From Beijerinckiaceae bacterium (GTDB lineage Bacteria > Pseudomonadota > Alphaproteobacteria > Rhizobiales > Beijerinckiaceae), in contig JAKONB010000104.1 in the NCBI GenBank assembly GCA_022702195.1, positions 1 through 9,017 of the forward strand: a DNA stretch of 9,017 nt. The letters are read 5' to 3'. Positions within the stretch are counted from its first letter, which is position 1. Each line of letters begins with the position of its first letter. Positions 6,046-9,017 of the stretch are shown piece after piece. The translations under genes and the position numbers were made by a program. Below the pieces are notes generated by a model that ran no database searches, was not told the origin of the DNA, and was given only the letters and a program-made list of their open reading frames with translations.

Positions 6046-7221
6046 ATGATGGCTGCCCCAGTTCCGAACTACGCGACGGGCCATGCGGGGCAATCCCCGG
6101 CGGGGCACCGCGTCCGTGTCCTCATCGCGGACGATTCCGCGGTGGTGCGCGGACTGGTCGCCCGCTGGATCGCCGAAGCGGGCCATGAGGTCGTGGCCAC
6201 CGCCTCCAACGGCCGGATCGCCCTGGAATCGATGTCGCGGCACGATCCCGACGTGATCCTGCTCGACATCGACATGCCGGAACTCGACGGCACCCAGGCC
6301 CTGCCGCTGCTGCTCGCCAAGAGCCCCGGCGTCCAGGTCATCATGATGTCGACGCTGACCACGCGGAACGCCGACATCTCGCTCCGCTGCCTCGCCCTCG
6401 GGGCCGTCGACTACATCCCGAAACCCGAGAGCAACCGGGGCGTGACCACCTCGGACGCGTTCCGCACGGACCTGATCGAGCGCGTCCGCCTGTTCGGCTC
6501 CGCCCGGGCCCGCAAGCGCGGCCCCGCCATATCGGTCGCGCCGGTGAGCCACGGCACGCCCGCCCCGGCCCCCGTCTCGGCCCTGCGGCCGACGGCGCCG
6601 CTGGTTCTGCGCCCGAAGGCGCGCACCGGCATCGCGCCCCGGGTCCTGCTGATCGGCGCCTCGACGGGCGGTCCCCGCGCCGTCGGCGAGGTCCTCGAAA
6701 AGATCGGCAGCGCCACGCTGCGTCAGTTTCCCGTGCTCATCGTGCAGCACATGCCGCCCGTCTTCACCGCCGTGTTCGCCGAGCATCTCGGCGCCCGCAC
6801 CGGCCTGCCGGCGGCCGAGGGCAAGGCTGACGAGCGCCTTCAGCCCGGGCGCATCTACGTGGCGCCCGGCGGGCGGCACATGGGCCTCGGCGGTGCGCGC
6901 CAGGACGTGACGATTCGGCTGCACGACGGACCGGTGGTCAATTTCTGCCGGCCCGCCGTGGACGTGCTGTTCCAGGACGCGGCCGCGATCTTCGGGGCTT
7001 CCGCCCTCGCGGTGGTGCTCACCGGGATGGGATCGGACGGCACCGGGGGCGCGCGGGCGCTCGTGGAGGCCGGGGCGGCGGTGCTCGCGCAGGACGAAGC
7101 CACCAGCACGGTCTGGGGCATGCCCGGCAGCATCGCCAAGGCGGGCCTCGCCCAGGCGATCCTACCGCTGGCCGAGATCGGTCCCGCGCTACGCAATCTA
7201 CTGACGGGACAGGGCGCATGA
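6046..7221 (+). CDS. cheB: chemotaxis protein-glutamate methylesterase/glutaminase CheB
   Basis: This 391-residue response regulator removes methyl groups from receptor glutamates, and often deamidates glutamines, for adaptation. An N-terminal receiver (about 22-145) has Asp29-Asp30, phosphoacceptor Asp74 (LLDIDMP) and Lys in YIPKPES. A Pro/Ala-rich linker (about 155-195) leads to the methylesterase domain (about 197-390) with the catalytic triad Ser206 (GASTGGP), His235 (QHMPP) and Asp331 (GMGSDGTGG); the C-terminal VWGMPGSIAKAGLA block is also typical. The start is uncertain: ATG 6046 is chosen, ATG 6049 follows directly, and an in-frame GTG at 6034 would add four residues; no strong Shine-Dalgarno is seen for any of them. 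The N-terminal ~20 residues before the receiver are extra relative to the core fold. The stop overlaps the cheR start (ATGA, 4 nt), indicating translational coupling of the two opposing adaptation enzymes. Confidence 0.94.
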   Translation: MMAAPVPNYATGHAGQSPAGHRVRVLIADDSAVVRGLVARWIAEAGHEVVATASNGRIALESMSRHDPDVILLDIDMPELDGTQALPLLLAKSPGVQVIMMSTLTTRNADISLRCLALGAVDYIPKPESNRGVTTSDAFRTDLIERVRLFGSARARKRGPAISVAPVSHGTPAPAPVSALRPTAPLVLRPKARTGIAPRVLLIGASTGGPRAVGEVLEKIGSATLRQFPVLIVQHMPPVFTAVFAEHLGARTGLPAAEGKADERLQPGRIYVAPGGRHMGLGGARQDVTIRLHDGPVVNFCRPAVDVLFQDAAAIFGASALAVVLTGMGSDGTGGARALVEAGAAVLAQDEATSTVWGMPGSIAKAGLAQAILPLAEIGPALRNLLTGQGA

Positions 7222-8111
7222 CCGAACTCGAGTTCGACTTTCTGCGCAGCTATCTCAAGACCCGCTCGGGCCTCGCGCTCAGCGCGGAGAAGCGCTACCT
7301 CATCGAGAGCCGGCTCGGCCCCGTCTGCCGGCGCTTCAACCTCGCGGGCCTCGGCGCCCTGGTGACCGCCCTCAAGGGCAGCCGCGACCTCGCCCTGGAA
7401 CGGGCGGTGGTCGAGGCGATGACCACCAACGAGACGTTCTTCTTCCGCGACCGCACGCCCTTCGACCTGTTCCGCGACGTGCTGCTGCCGGAGGCCATGG
7501 CCCGCCGGGCGACGCAGCGCCGCCTGCGTATCTGGTGCGCGGCCGCCTCCACCGGTCAGGAGCCCTATTCCCTGGCAATGATGCTGCAGGACGCCGCCGC
7601 GCGGCTCGCGGGGTGGCATGTCGACCTCGTGGCCACGGACCTTTCGACCGAGGTCCTCGAGAAGGCCAAGGCCGGGCTCTACAGCCACTTCGAGGTGCAG
7701 CGCGGCCTGCCGGTGCAGTCGCTGATCAAGCACTTCGAGCAGACGGGCGAGCAGTGGCGGATTTCCGCCAGCCTGCGGCAGATGGTGGATTACCGCCCCC
7801 TCAACCTGCTGCATCCCTTCGATGCCCTGGGCACCTTCGACATCATCTACTGCCGGAACGTGCTGATCTATTTCGACGCGCCGACGAAGGGCGACGTGCT
7901 GGCCCGCCTCAGCGCCAGCCTGGCGCCGGACGGAGCCCTGCTGCTGGGCGCAGCCGAGACCGTGATCGGCCTGACCGAGAAGCTGGTCCCGAACGCCCAG
8001 CACCGGGGCCTCTACGTGCAGGCGCCCGCCGCCGCCCGCGCCCCTGCGGTGCGCGTGCTGCCGGGCCTGCCCGCGACCGACACGGGCCTGCGCAGGGTAG
8101 TCGGTCTCTGA
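7218..8111 (+). CDS. cheR: chemotaxis protein methyltransferase CheR
   Basis: This 297-residue enzyme transfers methyl groups from S-adenosylmethionine to receptor glutamates, opposing CheB. The N-terminal helical CheR_N domain (about 1-68) is followed by MTTNETFFFRD (68-78), the SAM-binding loop AASTGQEPYS (109-118), an acidic ATDLS segment near 137-141 and YCRNVLIYF (211-219), all diagnostic of CheR. The last ~30 residues (APAAARAPAVRVLPG onward) are an Ala/Pro-rich tail without a receptor-binding pentapeptide motif that I recognise. The ATG overlaps the cheB stop by 4 nt. It is the last gene of the operon, converging on ctrA across a 172-bp gap in which the only T-tract terminator points the other way. 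Confidence 0.95.
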   Translation: MTELEFDFLRSYLKTRSGLALSAEKRYLIESRLGPVCRRFNLAGLGALVTALKGSRDLALERAVVEAMTTNETFFFRDRTPFDLFRDVLLPEAMARRATQRRLRIWCAAASTGQEPYSLAMMLQDAAARLAGWHVDLVATDLSTEVLEKAKAGLYSHFEVQRGLPVQSLIKHFEQTGEQWRISASLRQMVDYRPLNLLHPFDALGTFDIIYCRNVLIYFDAPTKGDVLARLSASLAPDGALLLGAAETVIGLTEKLVPNAQHRGLYVQAPAAARAPAVRVLPGLPATDTGLRRVVGL

Positions 8112-8283
8112 AGGGATCGCGATTCGCGAAGGATGCGCGGCACGGGGCGTTTCCCGGGTCGCGCATCTCGGCGCGCCCCGACCCGTGCGATGTCGCGGGA
8201 CCGGCGGCGCCGATGCGAACCAGGGCGCCAAACGAAAAAGGCCCCGCTGCTGCGGGGCCGTTACGTCGTCTGCTTCGGGGAAG
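8112..8283. other. cheR-ctrA convergent intergenic region
   Basis: No gene is seen in these 172 bp. Just after the cheR stop is TCGCGATTCGCGA (8117-8129), two copies of the palindrome TCGCGA flanking one T, with a GATTC at 8121-8125. Further on, CGGGGCG (8143-8149) can pair with CGCCCCG (8174-8180), and GCACGGG (8140-8146) with CCCGTGC (8182-8188); these overlap and exclude each other. They might end or stabilise the cheR transcript but lack a T-run. The ctrA terminator lies near the distal end. Confidence 0.5.
8235..8259 (-). terminator. intrinsic terminator of ctrA
   Basis: On the minus strand, a perfect 8-bp stem GGCCCCGC/GCGGGGCC with an AGCA loop (8240-8259) is followed directly by TTTTT (8235-8239). 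It begins 24 nt after the ctrA stop. This is a textbook Rho-independent terminator for ctrA. Read from the plus strand the hairpin is followed by GTTACG with no T-tract, so it would be a poor terminator for cheR. Confidence 0.9.
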
Positions 8284-8985
<702 letters not shown>

Positions 8986-9017
8986 CGTCGGTCCCCAGCC
9001 CAGCCGGCCGTGTGCAG
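8986..9017 (-). promoter_or_regulatory. ctrA translation start region (partial leader)
   Basis: Only 32 bp upstream of ctrA are present. On the minus strand GGGGA (complement of 8992-8996) lies 6 nt before the ATG and is a plausible ribosome binding site. No promoter, CtrA box or GANTC is visible in this short piece. Confidence 0.5.

Noticed and set aside
6855..8231. 458-codon minus-strand open frame opposite cheB and cheR
   Set aside because: It is antisense to two well-supported genes, low in recognisable motifs and explained by GC-rich third positions.

Overview
The window is GC-rich alphaproteobacterial DNA. The strongest taxonomic clue is a full-length CtrA paired with a ChpT histidine phosphotransferase, a combination specific to the alphaproteobacterial cell-cycle phosphorelay. 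Protein style, very high GC and gene content suggest Hyphomicrobiales, possibly Methylobacterium or a relative; the genus is a guess from memory, not a search.

Layout. Positions 1-390 hold the 3' part of a YHS-like domain gene (+ strand, cut by the window edge). It converges on cysQ (401-1276, - strand), which encodes a 3'(2'),5'-bisphosphate nucleotidase. Divergent from cysQ, after a 161-bp gap with repeats and a candidate promoter, lies chpT (1438-2181). A 166-bp gap follows, carrying a 10-bp perfect inverted repeat. After it comes a tightly packed chemosensory operon: cheA (2348-5029, a hybrid kinase with two CheW domains and a C-terminal receiver), cheW (5067-5555), cheY (5578-5961), cheB (6046-7221) and cheR (7218-8111, overlapping cheB by 4 nt). 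A 172-bp convergent gap contains a clear intrinsic terminator for ctrA. ctrA (8284-8985, - strand) closes the window, and its promoter lies outside.

How the genes fit together. CheA, CheW, CheY, CheB and CheR make a complete chemosensory core with adaptation enzymes, but no methyl-accepting receptor is present here. ChpT is known to pass phosphate from the hybrid kinase CckA to CtrA and CpdR. Here ChpT and CtrA flank a chemosensory operon whose CheA is itself a hybrid kinase with a receiver domain. This suggests, as inference only, that chemosensory input could reach the ChpT-CtrA branch as well as CheY. The intergenic regions carry shared and inverted repeats that could be operators. I see no mobile element, CRISPR array, tRNA or rRNA.
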